A stretch of DNA of 33,746 nt. Source: Streptomyces regalis (GTDB taxonomy: Bacteria > Actinomycetota > Actinomycetes > Streptomycetales > Streptomycetaceae). The DNA lies in assembly GCF_001509475.1 (NCBI RefSeq), contig NZ_LLZG01000418.1:1-33746 (forward strand), written 5' to 3'. Positions 1-7,969 of the stretch are shown in pieces. Under the pieces are notes generated by a model. The model worked only from the letters and a program-made list of their open reading frames with translations. It was not told the DNA's origin and did no database searches. The first letter of the stretch is position 1. Each line of letters starts with the position of its first letter. The position numbers were made by a program, and so were the translations under genes.

Positions 1-7
1 GCGCGCA

Positions 8-285
8 GGCCTGCGCCGGGGGCTCGGGCGCGGCAGCTTAGGGCACCTGGGCGGCTTCCGGGGCGGAGGCCTTGGCGACCTGGGCTGCCTCCGGGGTCGC
101 CGGGGCGGCGGACTCGGGGGCCTGCACCTCGGGGGCCTGTGCGGACTCGACAACCTCGGCTACGGCGGGCTCGGAGGCCTGCGCCGGGGGCTCGGGCGCG
201 GCAGCTTCGGGAACCTGGGCGGCTTCGGGTGCGGAGGCGTCGGCGACCTGCGCTGCCTCGGGGGCGAGCACTTCGGGAACCGGTG
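8..285. repeat. In-frame direct repeat inside the Ala-rich coding region
   Basis: A segment starting at 8 is repeated at 176, an offset of 168 bp or 56 codons, with high identity over roughly 90 bp. It encodes the EAAQVP-type Ala-rich repeat. The copies differ at the codon that is GAA in one and TAA in the other (38-40). Confidence 0.7.
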
Positions 286-1609
286 CCGTCTCAAGGGCTG
301 TGCCCTCGGACCCCTGGGCGATCTCAGCGTCAGCCGCCACAGGAGCCTGCCCGGCGTCAGCGTCGACCGCCTCGGCAACCTGAGCAGCTTCCGGCGCGGA
401 ATCAACCGCAACCGGGCCGGCCTCAGCGGCCGGGACCTCGGTCACCTGCGCGGTTCCGCCCTCGGCAGCCTCGGCGGGCTCGACAGCCTCACCGGCGACC
501 GAGTCCGCCGGAGCCTGCGCGGCACCCGATCCGGCCTCGCTCACCGCGGCTTCCCCGGCAGCAGCGCCGACCTCGCCCGCAGCCACCGCGCCCTCGACGG
601 CACCGGAGTCGACCGCACCCGTCGCAGCCTCGCCGGCCTCCGCAGCGGGCGCCGCCGCCGCAGGCACAGCGGCCGCAATCTGCTCGGCCTCGGCGGCAGG
701 CGCAGCGCCTGCGGCCTCGTCGGCGGCCGGAGCAGCCACGACACCAGCGGCCTCTCCCGCACCCGGGTCCTGCGCGGCCACCGGCATGCGACCGGCGTCC
801 TGGCCAGGCACTGGCCCGGCCACCGGCGGGGCGTCGCCACCCGACGGCTCCTGACCGCCGTACACGGCCTCCTGCGGGACCGGCACACCGACCTCGGCGC
901 CCTGAGCAGCGTTCGTCACCTCGTGCGGAGCGCCCGTCGGGGCACCGGCTTCCGTGGTCACCGGAGCCACCACCGCCTGCGCCGCACCCACTGGCTCGCC
1001 GCCCGGCTGTCCGGTCGGGACAACCGTTTCGCCAGCCGGCGCCTCTGCGCCGACCGGCGCGGGGGCCGGAGCCTGGGCCTGGACGGTGGCCTGGGCCGGG
1101 GCTCCCCAGGGGGCCGCCGGCTGCGGGGCCGGTGCCTCGTGGTGCTGGGGGGCGTCGAGGTACTCGGGACCGGTCGGGACCGGGCCGGGCTGGCGTGTGG
1201 GTGCGCCTACGGCGCCGCGGTCGGCGAGGGAGCGGACCGGGCTGGCGGAGGCGTCGGGGATGGGCGGGCCGAGGTGCAGGGGGCGTCGGGGGGTGATGGG
1301 CGGGATCGGCATCGAAGGGGCCGTCGGGCCCGGGAGGCGGACGCCGCTGAGGTCGACCGAGCCGCTGTCGCGGCCGGAGATCTGGTGTGCGTCCGGCTCG
1401 TGCACGGCCTCGAGGAGCGGCTCCGGCGCGGGCGGGGCGACCTCGTTGCCCCAGGCGCCCTGGGAGCCGGGCAGCAGCAGGTCTTCGTCCTCGGCGGTGG
1501 TCTCGGAGAGGTAGGTGTACGCACCGTGCGCCGCGGGGACGCCCGGCTGCTCCACCATGCCTGCGCTCTCCGGCAGTCCCTCGCCCGGGACCTGGCCGGT
1601 GTCGGTCAT
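38..1609 (-). CDS. cobT: CobT-like Ala/Pro-rich N-terminal region, stopped by in-frame TAA
   Basis: The ATG at 1609 is preceded by GAGGGG about 6 nt upstream and opens a 523-residue protein starting MTDTGQVPGEG. The first 150 residues are acidic and Pro-rich, with short conserved-looking pieces such as DSGSVDLSGVR and VRSLADRG. The rest is a low-complexity Ala/Pro/Glu/Val repeat. From memory of the family, Streptomyces nicotinate-nucleotide--dimethylbenzimidazole phosphoribosyltransferase (CobT, lower-ligand activation in B12 synthesis) carries such an N-terminal extension before its catalytic domain. The neighbouring cbiET gene supports this. The frame ends at TAA (38-40). A repeat copy 168 bp away has GAA at the same codon, and the frame stays open after the stop to the window edge, so the catalytic domain may lie beyond it. 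A standalone Ala-rich protein is the alternative. The open frame runs back to 1882, but only 1609 has a good RBS. Confidence 0.55.
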   Translation of the reverse strand: MTDTGQVPGEGLPESAGMVEQPGVPAAHGAYTYLSETTAEDEDLLLPGSQGAWGNEVAPPAPEPLLEAVHEPDAHQISGRDSGSVDLSGVRLPGPTAPSMPIPPITPRRPLHLGPPIPDASASPVRSLADRGAVGAPTRQPGPVPTGPEYLDAPQHHEAPAPQPAAPWGAPAQATVQAQAPAPAPVGAEAPAGETVVPTGQPGGEPVGAAQAVVAPVTTEAGAPTGAPHEVTNAAQGAEVGVPVPQEAVYGGQEPSGGDAPPVAGPVPGQDAGRMPVAAQDPGAGEAAGVVAAPAADEAAGAAPAAEAEQIAAAVPAAAAPAAEAGEAATGAVDSGAVEGAVAAGEVGAAAGEAAVSEAGSGAAQAPADSVAGEAVEPAEAAEGGTAQVTEVPAAEAGPVAVDSAPEAAQVAEAVDADAGQAPVAADAEIAQGSEGTALETAPVPEVLAPEAAQVADASAPEAAQVPEAAAPEPPAQASEPAVAEVVESAQAPEVQAPESAAPATPEAAQVAKASAPEAAQVP

Positions 1610-1977
1610 GCGTACCCCTCGCCCATCGGTTAGTGCTTCTACGACCAGCTCACCGGGGACGGCGCACCGACCGCCCCCGCAGTGAAGAACGAGCGTGTGT
1701 GCCCAGCGGCACGAACGACCCGCCCAAAAAAGGCGACAAAGCCATTGAGTGGCATTGTCGTGGCCGTTCGGCCGTCGCGACAGGCTGATCCGCGACAGGC
1801 CGCTGTGGACTGCGCCACGTTGCGCGTCCTCCGGTTCCGCCGTACCACACGCACCCCAAACGGGGCGCGTTTTTCCGGACATTGACCGACGAAGTGTCGG
1901 GCGGCCGAGTGCGGTACAACGATCGGCCAGCCTACCGCGCGCGGTATGACAACAGGATCACGGGGACGGGTACGCGG
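1610..1977. other. Intergenic region between cbiET and the cobT-like gene
   Basis: No convincing gene is present in these 368 bases. Overlapping open frames here are extensions or shadows with no RBS. The region holds a perfect 14-bp palindrome TACCGCGCGCGGTA at 1933-1946. On the minus strand this overlaps a TAGGCT hexamer resembling a Streptomyces -10 box. No good -35 hexamer is visible at the normal spacing. A cobT-like gene promoter here is plausible, because the gap to cbiET is long. Confidence 0.4.
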
Positions 1978-3198
1978 TCACGCCGTGCGGTCGGGAAGTA
2001 CCCCGCTGAGCAGGAACGCGACACTGCGCTCCCGCTCGGTCCAGGCCCGCGTGTCGAGTTCCACGGACTGCAGGAGGGCGCACTCCACGTCGTAGCCGTG
2101 CTCGGTGAGGTCGCGTCCGACGAGTTCGGCGGCGTCGCGGGTGGCGGCGTGCGTGACGATGCGCTGCGGGCGCCGGTCGGCGACGGCGGAGACGACGGCC
2201 GCTCCCCCGCCGCCGACGCGTACGACGTCCGGTTCGGCGAGGTTCTCCAGGACGTGCGGGGCCGTGCCGTGGACGATCTGCAGCTGGACCCCGAAGCCGC
2301 GTGCGTTGGCCTCGGTGCGGGCGCAGGCCTGCGGGTCGCGGTCGACGGCGATGACGGCGGCGCCGGCCCGTGCGGCCTCGACGGCGAAGGCGCCGCTGCC
2401 GCAGCCGATGTCCCACACGAGGTCGCCCATACGCGGGCCGAGACGGGCGAGTTGGGCCGCGCGCAGCGGTTCCAGTTCGCCTTCGCCCATGAGGCCGCCG
2501 TAGGACTCGGCGGGCAGGGTCCAGCCGCGCGGCGCGGTGGACGGCTCACGGCCGGCGATCCAACCGCCGCCCTCCGCCGCGGCGCCTGTTCCCGGGTGTC
2601 CGCCGATGACGATGACGACGTTCGGGTCCCGCCAGGTGTGGTCGGCGGCGTTGTCGGAGGTGACGACGGTGACCTGCTCGCGTTCGGTGCCCAGTTCCTC
2701 GCAGATGACGAAGGTGCGGTGGACGCCCTCCAGGAGCAGGCCGAGTTCGGCGGGTCCGGCGCCCGGTGAGGTGAGGACGGCGACCTTGGTGTGGGCGCGG
2801 CACACATTCACCGCGCGTCGCAGGGTGCGGGGGTGTGCGACGACCACTTGTGCGTCGTCCCAGGGCATCCCGGCCCGGGCGAAGGCGGTGGCGACCGAGG
2901 AGACGGCGGGGACGACCTCGACCTCGAGGCCGAACTCGGGCGCGCGCAGGGTCCGTACGACTCCGAAGAAGCCGGGGTCGCCGTCCGCGAGCACCACCGC
3001 GGTGCCGCGGTGGCCGGCGATGCGGCGGGCGGCGAGGGCGACGCTGCCGAGGCGGATGCGCTCGGCGGCGGGCGGCACCTCGGGGAGCGCCAGGTGGTGG
3101 GCGGCACCGGCCACGAGCGTGGCGGCAGCCAGAGCGGAGCGTGCCGCGGCGGTCAGCGGCGAGCCGTCCCAGCCGATCACCGTGACGCGGTCGGCCAT
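1978..3198 (-). CDS. cbiET: Precorrin-6Y C5,15-methyltransferase (decarboxylating), CbiET fusion
   Basis: This 406-residue protein fits the fused CbiE-CbiT (CobL) enzyme. It methylates C5 and C15 of precorrin-6Y and decarboxylates the C12 acetate in cobalamin corrin-ring synthesis, in the cytoplasm with SAM as donor. Residues 1 to about 195 are the tetrapyrrole methylase (CbiE) half, starting MADRVTVIGWDG and containing LADGDPGFFGV. Residues from about 215 to the end are the CbiT half, with the SAM-binding loop VWDIGCGSGAFAVEAA followed by an acidic residue in VIAVDRD. The ATG at 3198 has AGGAG about 10 nt upstream. The gene is co-oriented with the cobT-like gene 368 bp downstream. The length is normal for the fusion. 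Confidence 0.93.
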   Translation of the reverse strand: MADRVTVIGWDGSPLTAAARSALAAATLVAGAAHHLALPEVPPAAERIRLGSVALAARRIAGHRGTAVVLADGDPGFFGVVRTLRAPEFGLEVEVVPAVSSVATAFARAGMPWDDAQVVVAHPRTLRRAVNVCRAHTKVAVLTSPGAGPAELGLLLEGVHRTFVICEELGTEREQVTVVTSDNAADHTWRDPNVVIVIGGHPGTGAAAEGGGWIAGREPSTAPRGWTLPAESYGGLMGEGELEPLRAAQLARLGPRMGDLVWDIGCGSGAFAVEAARAGAAVIAVDRDPQACARTEANARGFGVQLQIVHGTAPHVLENLAEPDVVRVGGGGAAVVSAVADRRPQRIVTHAATRDAAELVGRDLTEHGYDVECALLQSVELDTRAWTERERSVAFLLSGVLPDRTA

Positions 3199-3232
3199 TG
3201 TCGTCAGTCTCCTGGGTTCGCGCAGGTCGTCA

Positions 3233-3245
3233 TAGGGCAGCCCTA
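3233..3245. promoter_or_regulatory. Short perfect inverted repeat upstream of cbiET
   Basis: TAGGGC-A-GCCCTA is a perfect 6-bp-arm inverted repeat 35 to 47 bases upstream of the cbiET start. It could be a small operator or the stem of a leader RNA. Nothing else in the sequence identifies its partner. Confidence 0.25.
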
Positions 3246-3313
3246 GGGGCAGGCTCCGTGAGGGTACCTGGTCGGTATGTCGGCACCTGCGGTGCCCGAG
3301 GGTTCGTCCCCCG

Positions 3314-3952
3314 TCAGTTCCACTCGCCGAACGAGGTGAAGCCGCCGCTGTCGGCCAGCTGCTCCCCGGCCCCGTCGAGGTCTTCCGGGAGGAGGCTCCA
3401 CACGATGAAGTCGGTGCGTACGTCGGTCCAGGTGCCGTCCTCCGCGCGGACGTGGGCTATGCACGCGTTGCGCAGGACGCCCTCGCTGATACAGCCGATC
3501 TTCTGGGCGACCTGCTGGGAGGCGGTGTTGTCGGCGGCCGTGCGCAGCTCGATGCGCTCGAACTTCTGGTCGCTGAACAGCCATTGGGCGGTGGCGAGTG
3601 CGGCCTCGGAGGCGTAGCCCTCGCCACGGGCCCAGGGGGCGACGATGTACGACAGCTCGGTAGCGCGGACATGCCAGTTCGTCTTGGCCAGCTGGACGAC
3701 ACCGACCAGGCGCTGGGTGAGGAACTCGGTGACGGCCAGGTCGAGTCCGCGGCCGGCCTCCCGCTCCGCGGGGGCGTACTCGGTGATCCAGGTGCGGGCC
3801 CCGTCCTCGGTGAAGGGCTGCGGGACGTGCGTCCAGGCGCCGACCTGCTCGTCGTTCATCATCTCGGCCAGTGCGGGCACGTCGTCCTCGTCGAGGGGAC
3901 GCAGCACCAACCGCTCCGTGCTGATGGAGATGTTGGGGAAGGTGCTAACCAT
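3314..3952 (-). CDS. GNAT acetyltransferase, RimJ/RimL type
   Basis: A 212-residue protein beginning MVSTFPNISISTERLVLRPL. STERLVLRPLDEDD is the typical opening of RimJ/RimL-like acetyl-CoA-dependent N-acetyltransferases. The acetyl-CoA loop region is seen as APWARGEGYASEAALATAQWLF, followed by FERIELRTAADNTASQQVAQKIG, the conserved end of the fold. It would acetylate a protein N-terminus or a small amine; the substrate cannot be told. The start at 3952 has GGAG at proper distance; an upstream in-frame ATG at 4021 would run through the metQ terminator area and is rejected. The gene lies between cbiET and the methionine importer, with no clear functional link to either. Confidence 0.85.
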   Translation of the reverse strand: MVSTFPNISISTERLVLRPLDEDDVPALAEMMNDEQVGAWTHVPQPFTEDGARTWITEYAPAEREAGRGLDLAVTEFLTQRLVGVVQLAKTNWHVRATELSYIVAPWARGEGYASEAALATAQWLFSDQKFERIELRTAADNTASQQVAQKIGCISEGVLRNACIAHVRAEDGTWTDVRTDFIVWSLLPEDLDGAGEQLADSGGFTSFGEWN

Positions 3953-4031
3953 GCGCCGCTCCGTAACCTTCGGAAAACCTTCAGGGCCTGCTGAACTGCC
4001 CAGCATGCAGCATGAAAGCACTGAACTGCAT

Positions 4032-4068
4032 CACGGGGTCCACTCCAAGTGAGCGAGTGGACCCCGTG
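4032..4068 (-). terminator. Terminator of metNIQ
   Basis: A perfect 14-bp inverted repeat (4032-4045 with 4055-4068, 9-nt loop) lies about 45 bases after the metQ stop. No U-tract follows, which is common for GC-rich actinobacterial terminators. Confidence 0.8.
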
Positions 4069-4112
4069 CGTGGCGATACGCGGTATACGCCCCGTCAGAT
4101 GAAGGTGACCCG

Positions 4113-4946
4113 TCAGAACGCGGCGACGACGGCGCCGTCGTACTTGTCCTCGATGAACTTCTTCACCTCGGGCGAGGTGAGCAGCTTGGCCAGCTTCTGC
4201 ACGCGCGGGTCGTCCTCGTCGCCCTTCTTGACGGCGAGGAAGTTGCCGTACGGGTTGTCCTTGGGCGACTCGGCGGCGATGGCGTCCTTGGCCGGGCTGA
4301 GGTCGGCCTCCAGGGCGTAGTTGCCGTTGATGACAGCGGCGTCGACGTCGCCGAGCGAGCGCGGCAGCTGGGCCGCCTCGAGCTCCTTGAACTGAAGGTT
4401 CTTGGGGTTGGAGGCGATGTCCTTGGGGGTCGCTTCGTAGCCGACGCCGGCCTTCAGCTTGATCAGGCCGTTGGCCTCGAGGAGCTTCAGGGCGCGGGCC
4501 TCGTTGGTGGTGTCGTTCGGGACGGCGACCGTGGCGCCCTTCCCCAGGTCCGCGAGCTTCTTGACGCCCTGGGAGTACACGCCGAGCGGCTCCAGGTGCA
4601 CCGTGGCGTTCGGCACGGCCACGATGTCGGTGCCGTTCTTCTTGTTGAAGTCGTCCAGGTACGGCTGGTGCTGGAAATAGTTGGCGTCGACCTCACCCTG
4701 CTGGACGGCCGTGTTCGGCGTCACGTAGTCGGTGAACTCCTTGACCTCGAGCTCGAGGCCGGCCTTCTTCGCGAGCTTGTCCTTGATGTAGGTGAGGATC
4801 TCGCCCTGCGGGGTGGGCGTGGCGGCCACCTTCAGCGGGGCGCTCGCGTCGGAACCGGAGTCCTTGTCCGAGCCGCAGGCGGAGAGCCCGAGGGTGAGGG
4901 CTCCGGCGGCGAGGACGGCAGTGGTGATCTTGGCGGTGTTACGCAC
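4113..4946 (-). CDS. metQ: Methionine ABC transporter substrate-binding lipoprotein
   Basis: A 277-residue NlpA/MetQ family protein. It starts at GTG 4946 with AAGGAAAGG upstream. The signal peptide ends in the lipobox LSAC with Cys24, so the protein is exported and lipid-anchored on the outer face of the membrane. There it captures methionine (probably D and L forms) for MetNI. Family signatures include the run from VDANYFQHQPYLDDFN, the GVYSQGVKKLADL segment and PNDTTNEARAL. It is the last gene of the metN-metI-metQ operon, 76 bp after metI, and ends before a strong hairpin. Length is normal. Confidence 0.95.
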   Translation of the reverse strand: MRNTAKITTAVLAAGALTLGLSACGSDKDSGSDASAPLKVAATPTPQGEILTYIKDKLAKKAGLELEVKEFTDYVTPNTAVQQGEVDANYFQHQPYLDDFNKKNGTDIVAVPNATVHLEPLGVYSQGVKKLADLGKGATVAVPNDTTNEARALKLLEANGLIKLKAGVGYEATPKDIASNPKNLQFKELEAAQLPRSLGDVDAAVINGNYALEADLSPAKDAIAAESPKDNPYGNFLAVKKGDEDDPRVQKLAKLLTSPEVKKFIEDKYDGAVVAAF

Positions 4947-5022
4947 GAAAAGTGCCTTTCCTTATGGGTGGTGCGACCCCGACTTGGGTGTTCGGGGAGT
5001 TCTGGGGTCCGTCCGAGGTGAT

Positions 5023-5748
5023 TCAGACGGTCTTGCTCGTCGCCGTGGACGCCTTCAGCAGCCGCAGCTTCGGCCCCGGGCCCGAGTGGCCGCTGCGGCG
5101 GTGCAGGGAACGGGCCGCGTAGTCGCCGGCGAACTGGATGAGGGAGATGACGACGGCGAGGATCGCGACGGTGAGCCACATCAGCTCGGTCTCGAAGCGC
5201 TGGTAGCCGTAGCGGATGGCGATGTCGCCGAGGCCGCCCGCGCCGACCGTGCCGGCCATGGCCGAGTAGCCGATGAGGGCGACGATCGTGGTCGTGGTGC
5301 CGGCGATCAGCGAGGGCAGGGACTCGGGTACCAGGACCTTGCGTACGACCGTCCAGGTGTTGCCGCCCATCGACTGCACGGCCTCCACGAGGCCGCCGTC
5401 CACTTCGCGGACAGCCGTCTCAACCAGGCGGGCGAAGAAAGGGATCGCGCCGATCGCGAGCGGCACGATGGCGGCCTCGCGGCCGATGGTCGTGCCGGTG
5501 ACCCAGCGCGTGAAGCTCATCAGCGCGACCATCAGGATGATGAACGGCATCGAGCGGGCGACGTTCACGATCTGCCCGATGACCTTGTTGGCCAGGACGT
5601 TCTGGAGCAGGCCGCCCCTGTCGGTGAGGACGAGGAGGATGCCGAGCGGGAGACCGCCGGCGACGGCTATGAGGGTGGACCACCCGACCATGTAGAGGGT
5701 GTCCCAACACGCCTGCTCCAGCAGGGGCTGCATCTCGGACCAGGTCAC
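5023..5748 (-). CDS. metI: Methionine ABC transporter permease
   Basis: A 241-residue membrane protein with five or so hydrophobic segments and the MetI permease pattern: LYMVGWSTLIAVAGGLPLGI near the N-terminus, then ARSMPFIILMVAL and the cytoplasmic EAA loop around ESLPSLIAGTTTTIVALIG. It forms the channel of the methionine importer with MetN. The GTG start at 5748 overlaps the metN stop by 4 nt (GTGA), implying translational coupling. The last 25 residues are basic and Ser/Thr-rich. Confidence 0.95.
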   Translation of the reverse strand: MTWSEMQPLLEQACWDTLYMVGWSTLIAVAGGLPLGILLVLTDRGGLLQNVLANKVIGQIVNVARSMPFIILMVALMSFTRWVTGTTIGREAAIVPLAIGAIPFFARLVETAVREVDGGLVEAVQSMGGNTWTVVRKVLVPESLPSLIAGTTTTIVALIGYSAMAGTVGAGGLGDIAIRYGYQRFETELMWLTVAILAVVISLIQFAGDYAARSLHRRSGHSGPGPKLRLLKASTATSKTV

Positions 5749-6791
5749 AGCTGGGCACCTTCCTTCAGCAGAACGGGCTCCTGGCCCAGTACGTCGATCT
5801 GCAGGCCCTGTTCGCGCAGGAAGCCGATGGGCACGACGTTGTCCTCGTAGCGGCCGGGCAGTTCGATGCGCATGCGGCCGACCTGGAGGCCGCCGACGGT
5901 GTCGATGGCGGCGCCGAGGATCGAGATGTCGATGTTGTAGGTGCGCGAGAGCTGCGAGATGACCGGCTGGGTGGCCGCCTCGCCCTGGAAGGTCACGTCG
6001 ACGACGGTGCGGTCCTCGGCGGAGGCCTCGCCGCCCACCGGGAAGAGCGCGGAGGCGAGTTCGGAGCCGGGGGTCGCGAGGAGCTCGCTGACAGTGCCGG
6101 ACTCGACGATGCGCCCCTTCTCCATGAGTGCCGCCGAGTCGCAGATCGACTTCACGACGTCCATCTCGTGGGTGATGAGCAGGACGGTCAGGCCCAGCTG
6201 CCGGTTCAGGTCACGCAGTAGCTGGAGGATGGAGCGGGTGGTCTCCGGGTCGAGAGCGCTGGTGGCCTCGTCGGACAGGAGCACCTTGGGGTCGCCGGCG
6301 AGGGCGCGGGCGATGCCGACACGCTGCTTCTGGCCGCCGGAGAGCTGGGCGGGGTAGGCCTTGGCCTTGTCCGCGAGGCCCACCAGGTCGAGGAGTTCGA
6401 GTGCCTTGCGGGAGCGCTCCTTGCCCGACTTGCCGAGGATCTCGAGCGGCAGCTCGACGTTGTCCTGGACCGTCCGGGAGGAGAGCAGGTTGAAGTGCTG
6501 GAAGACCATGCCGATACGGCTGCGCGCCTGCCGGAGTTCCTTGCCGGCCCGGGGACCGCGTCCCGCGAGGGCGGTGAGGTCCTGCCCGGCGACGGTCACC
6601 GTCCCGGCGGTGGGGCGCTCCAGCAGGTTGATGCAGCGGATGAGCGAGGACTTGCCGGCGCCGGACTGGCCGATGACGCCGTACACCTCGCCTTCGCGGA
6701 CATGCAGATCGACGCCGTCGAGGGCGGTGACCTCGCGGCCGTGTGAGCGGTGAGCCCGGTAAATTTTCGTCAGGCCCGTTGTGGTGATCAC
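5745..6791 (-). CDS. metN: Methionine ABC transporter ATP-binding protein
   Basis: This ATPase powers methionine import. Walker A is GQSGAGKSS, the signature is LSGGQKQR, and Walker B is VLLSDEATSALD. A C-terminal NIL domain of about 80 residues (from TQPVISQLSRTYNIDISIL) is the methionine-sensing domain of MetN, which mediates trans-inhibition by cytoplasmic methionine. I chose GTG at 6791 (MITTTGLTKIY, 348 residues) because family proteins start this way and a weak ACGGA lies 7 nt upstream. GTG at 6806 (353 residues) is equally open and has no visible RBS. It is the first gene of metNIQ, behind a Cys/Met leader peptide and a hairpin. Confidence 0.94.
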   Translation of the reverse strand: MITTTGLTKIYRAHRSHGREVTALDGVDLHVREGEVYGVIGQSGAGKSSLIRCINLLERPTAGTVTVAGQDLTALAGRGPRAGKELRQARSRIGMVFQHFNLLSSRTVQDNVELPLEILGKSGKERSRKALELLDLVGLADKAKAYPAQLSGGQKQRVGIARALAGDPKVLLSDEATSALDPETTRSILQLLRDLNRQLGLTVLLITHEMDVVKSICDSAALMEKGRIVESGTVSELLATPGSELASALFPVGGEASAEDRTVVDVTFQGEAATQPVISQLSRTYNIDISILGAAIDTVGGLQVGRMRIELPGRYEDNVVPIGFLREQGLQIDVLGQEPVLLKEGAQL

Positions 6792-6932
6792 TGGGGTTTC
6801 CGTCACTGTCGAGTGCGCGGCGCGTCGTGGGCGCCGGGCACATGGCGTTCATGGTCGAAAGCAGCCAGAACGCAGCACGGTTCTCGCAGGCGCGGTGGAA
6901 CCGGGGAGGAGAATCGTGTGCGCGGGGCGGAA

Positions 6933-6969
6933 CTCAGTCCCGTACGCCTGGCGTACGCGCGGACATGAG
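6933..6969 (-). terminator. Attenuator-like hairpin in the metNIQ leader
   Basis: On the minus strand, nested arms CTCA, TCC and CGTACGCC pair with GGCGTACG, GGA and TGAG around a one-base centre, with small internal loops. It sits 47 bases after the leader-peptide stop and about 140 bases before metN. A second, weaker hairpin (CTCGC with GCGAG) lies between it and the leader stop. This layout suits a conditional terminator, although no U-run follows it. Confidence 0.5.
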
Positions 6970-7016
6970 CGGGCTCTCGCTTCGGGGCGCGAGGCTCAGG
7001 GTGGTGCAGGGGCCCT

Positions 7017-7061
7017 CTAGCAGGCGCACATTCGACACATACAACGAGCACCGGGCGTCAT
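7017..7061 (-). CDS. Cys/Met-rich leader peptide of the metNIQ operon
   Basis: A 14-codon open frame, MTPGARCMCRMCAC then TAG, starts at ATG 7061. GAGG lies 5 nt upstream, a normal actinobacterial ribosome site. Four of the last eight residues are Cys and two are Met, far above chance. It precedes the methionine importer by about 225 bases and is followed by stable hairpins. Cysteine-rich leader ORFs that act as cysteine-responsive attenuators are known from mycobacteria. By analogy, slow decoding of Cys or Met codons here would control folding of the downstream hairpins and metNIQ expression. No homology search was possible, so function is inferred from composition and position. Confidence 0.7.
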   Translation of the reverse strand: MTPGARCMCRMCAC

Positions 7062-7137
7062 GGTCGCCTCGGTCGCAAAGGTGCGGCAGCTCGTCGTGGT
7101 CATGCGATCAGTAAACCAGACGTACGGTCCTTACCGG

Positions 7138-7168
7138 CCGCCGCTGTCCGCATACTGGACAGCGGCGG
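7138..7168 (-). terminator. Terminator of the HAD phosphatase gene
   Basis: A perfect 12-bp GC-rich inverted repeat (7138-7149 with 7157-7168, loop GCATACT) begins 8 bases after the stop of the upstream HAD gene. It separates that gene from the metNIQ leader. Confidence 0.8.
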
Positions 7169-7175
7169 ACAGCTC

Positions 7176-7826
7176 TCATCCGCGTACGGAGATCTCGACT
7201 CCGGCGTCCGTGACCAGGGCGGACAGGGCGGACAGGTCCTTCACCACCAGGTCGGCGTCGAGCTCGTGGGCCTGGTGGGTTGTGGTCAACGCCACGGTGA
7301 TCATCCCGGCGGCGCGACCGGCCGCCAGACCGGCGGGGGCGTCCTCGAAGACGACACAGTGGGCCGGGTCGACGCCGAGTTCGCGGGCGGCGAGGAGGTA
7401 GGGCTCGGGGTCGGGCTTGCCGCGCGTGATGTCGTCGGCGGTGACCATCGTCTTGGGCCGGATCCCCACCGCGTCGAGCCGGGCCTCGGCGAGTCGCCGG
7501 GTGGCGGAGGTGACGACGGCCCAGCGGTCGGCGGGCAGCGCGTCGAGGAACGCCTTGGTGCCGGGCAGCAGGTGGGCGCCCCCGTTCGGTACGTCCTCCA
7601 CCTCCAGGGTCTCGATCCGTGCGAGGGCCTCCGGCACGACGTCGGCGGGCAGCAGGTCGGCGGCTATCTCGACGGCCGGACGCCCATGCAGTTCGACCCG
7701 CCCGAACTCCTCGGCCGTGAGCCCGTACTCGCCGGCCCACCGGGTCCAGCAGCGGTCCACGGATTCGAGGGAGGAGACGAGGGTGCCGTCGTTGTCGAAC
7801 AGGAGAGCGCGCGCATGGATCGTCAT
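7176..7826 (-). CDS. HAD superfamily hydrolase (sugar-phosphatase/beta-PGM-like)
   Basis: A 216-residue cytoplasmic HAD subfamily I protein. Motif I is the DNDGT at residues 11-15 (LLFDNDGTLVSS), with Asp11 as nucleophile and Asn replacing the middle Asp of the usual DxDGT, which is allowed in the family. Motif II is the WAVVTSATRR region, motif III the Lys in ITRGKPDPEPYLLAA, and motif IV VVFEDAPAGLAAG. The KPxPExYLxAA and FEDxxAGxxA patterns are those of phosphosugar phosphatases and beta-phosphoglucomutases. The physiological substrate cannot be told. The gene is monocistronic, with its own terminator. Confidence 0.9.
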   Translation of the reverse strand: MTIHARALLFDNDGTLVSSLESVDRCWTRWAGEYGLTAEEFGRVELHGRPAVEIAADLLPADVVPEALARIETLEVEDVPNGGAHLLPGTKAFLDALPADRWAVVTSATRRLAEARLDAVGIRPKTMVTADDITRGKPDPEPYLLAARELGVDPAHCVVFEDAPAGLAAGRAAGMITVALTTTHQAHELDADLVVKDLSALSALVTDAGVEISVRG

Positions 7827-7954
7827 GGTCTAGACCCTACGGGGCCGCCGGAGATTGCCGGACACGGCCTCGAGGCGATCGCGGCGCCGGACTCGTCGCC
7901 GACGAACCGTCCGTCTGACCGCCGGGGGCCGGGCGCATCAGGCCTTTTGGGCCG

Positions 7955-7969
7955 TATTAAGGTCGCTCC
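7955..7969 (+). promoter_or_regulatory. Putative -10 region giving a leaderless transcript
   Basis: TATTAAGGT ends 6 bases before the ATG at 7970, and no Shine-Dalgarno sequence is visible. A -10 hexamer (TAAGGT at 7958-7963) at this distance would place the transcript start at or near the start codon. No clear -35 is seen. Confidence 0.4.

Noticed and set aside
1610..1882. N-terminal extension of the CobT-like protein back to 1882
   Set aside because: The frame is open but has no RBS, and its residues are unlike the conserved-looking start at 1609.
3199..3310. Cobalamin riboswitch upstream of cbiET
   Set aside because: CCAGGAGAC before the start resembles the end of a B12 box, and GGTGCC occurs further upstream. 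However, the conserved GCCACTG and GGGAA elements are absent and the AGGAG is explained as the RBS. A covariance-model search would settle it.
6807..7016. SAM riboswitch upstream of metN
   Set aside because: I looked for S-box and SAM-IV-like conserved cores on the minus strand and could not find them. The leader peptide and hairpin explain the region better.
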